Assembly (NCBI GenBank): GCA_021773055.1
Contig: JAJFKV010000007.1
Span: 46,962-110,961, forward strand
DNA length: 64,000 nucleotides
Origin: Woeseiaceae bacterium
GTDB taxonomy: Bacteria > Pseudomonadota > Gammaproteobacteria > Steroidobacterales > Woeseiaceae
Direction: 5' to 3'
The notes beneath the pieces are model-generated. The model had not been told where the DNA came from, searched no databases, and was given only the letters and a program-made list of their open reading frames with translations. Numbering within the stretch: the first letter of the stretch is position 1; every line of letters starts with the position of its first letter. Made by a program: the position numbers and the translations under genes. Below, piece by piece: positions 63,864 to 64,000 of the stretch.

Positions 63864-63880
63864 GGATTAAGAACTTCAGT

Positions 63881-64000
63881 GGCTGCAACATCAGGTGATG
63901 ACAATCACATCTAGACGAAGCTGGTCCCGTAATCCATCGGCGCCAAACTGAAGTGAGTCGCGAGACTTTGCCCGATATCGGCAAACGACTCGCGAAGTCC
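63881..64000 (-). repeat. Right arm of the inverted duplication (cut by window edge)
   Basis: Reverse complement of the deoB 3' end and its 30-base tail, one mismatch in 120. It could be a second deoB copy tail to tail with the first, a truncated fragment, or the reverse read of the same molecule; the window ends inside it. A short minus-strand frame here reproduces residues from a shadow frame of deoB and is not taken as a gene. Confidence 0.9.

Larger units (their letters stand above)
63660..63880. other. Gene-free spacer with two nested hairpins
   Basis: The 221 bases between the two arms hold no credible coding frame. They contain a short dyad GCCGAG-TG-CTCGGC at 63658-63671, hairpin 1 (63679-63740), a 49-base spacer and hairpin 2 (63790-63863). 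The whole region is roughly symmetric about base 63770, although the stems themselves differ. No T run follows the hairpins, so they are not ordinary terminators. Confidence 0.7.

Noticed and set aside
63751..63984. Minus-strand frame of 77 codons in the right inverted arm
   Set aside because: Its first part repeats the shadow-frame peptide of deoB because the arm is an inverted copy. No ribosome site or family was seen.
1..64000. tRNA, rRNA, insertion sequence, phage or toxin-antitoxin genes
   Set aside because: Searched for by eye in all gaps and gene products; none seen. A computed tRNA or IS scan would be needed to exclude small or degenerate ones.

Overview
This window reads as chromosomal DNA of a Gram-negative, aerobic, heterotrophic gammaproteobacterium. 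It carries a TonB-dependent receptor, outer-membrane barrel and lipoprotein genes, a glyoxylate bypass and an aa3-type oxidase. The gene set and style (tetratricopeptide sulfotransferase beside a TonB receptor, many secreted metallopeptidases) recall uncultured marine lineages such as Woeseiaceae, but that placement is inference from gene content only. Genes are dense, often overlap by 1-4 bases, and no tRNA, rRNA, insertion sequence, prophage or CRISPR array was seen.

Layout. 0-9 kb: a partial FAD oxidoreductase, a TPR-sulfotransferase, an aspartyl/asparaginyl hydroxylase-like oxygenase, a TonB receptor, a methyltransferase, an MTHFR-like protein and a beta-propeller-like protein. 9.3-13.5 kb: a four-gene plus-strand operon of two DAO-type flavoenzymes, an exported alpha/beta hydrolase and a short-chain dehydrogenase. 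13.5-18.7 kb: isocitrate lyase and malate synthase G, with a RamB/PrpR-like regulator divergent from them and a repeated motif in the shared promoter. 18.7-21.1 kb: modABC. 21-25 kb: amino-acid and hypothetical enzymes (racemase, PLP desulfhydrase/sulfo-lyase, DUF1697, DUF547). 25-28.5 kb: ABC exporter plus MFS carrier. 28.5-35.8 kb: ExeM/NucH nuclease, pirin, azoreductase with divergent LysR regulator, lysoplasmalogenase, small exported proteins, AI-2E-type carrier and CBS protein. 35.9-41 kb: a LolA-like protein, two FtsX permeases, an ATPase and an outer-membrane barrel in one operon. 41.2-45.7 kb: an accessory patch of small genes (ferritin-like, XRE, HxlR/SDR, small membrane proteins, GNAT, hemerythrin). 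45.8-54.8 kb: M48 and M3 peptidases, a PDZ protein, phosphatidylserine synthase, a secreted zinc protease and a sodium/solute symporter. 54.9-56.8 kb: a secreted protein with an ECF sigma factor and a membrane partner. 57-61.9 kb: a complete cytochrome c oxidase operon whose subunit II carries two extra c-type heme domains, closed by a clear terminator. 62-63.6 kb: GNAT and deoB.

The most unusual structure is at the right end (63540-64000). The last 90 bases of deoB and 30 bases beyond reappear as an inverted copy. Between the two arms lie two long perfect hairpins with unrelated stems. Both have 24-base loops, and the loops carry the same 17-base core in opposite orientation. It may be a real palindromic element or an assembly or amplification chimera; the window edge cuts the right arm.
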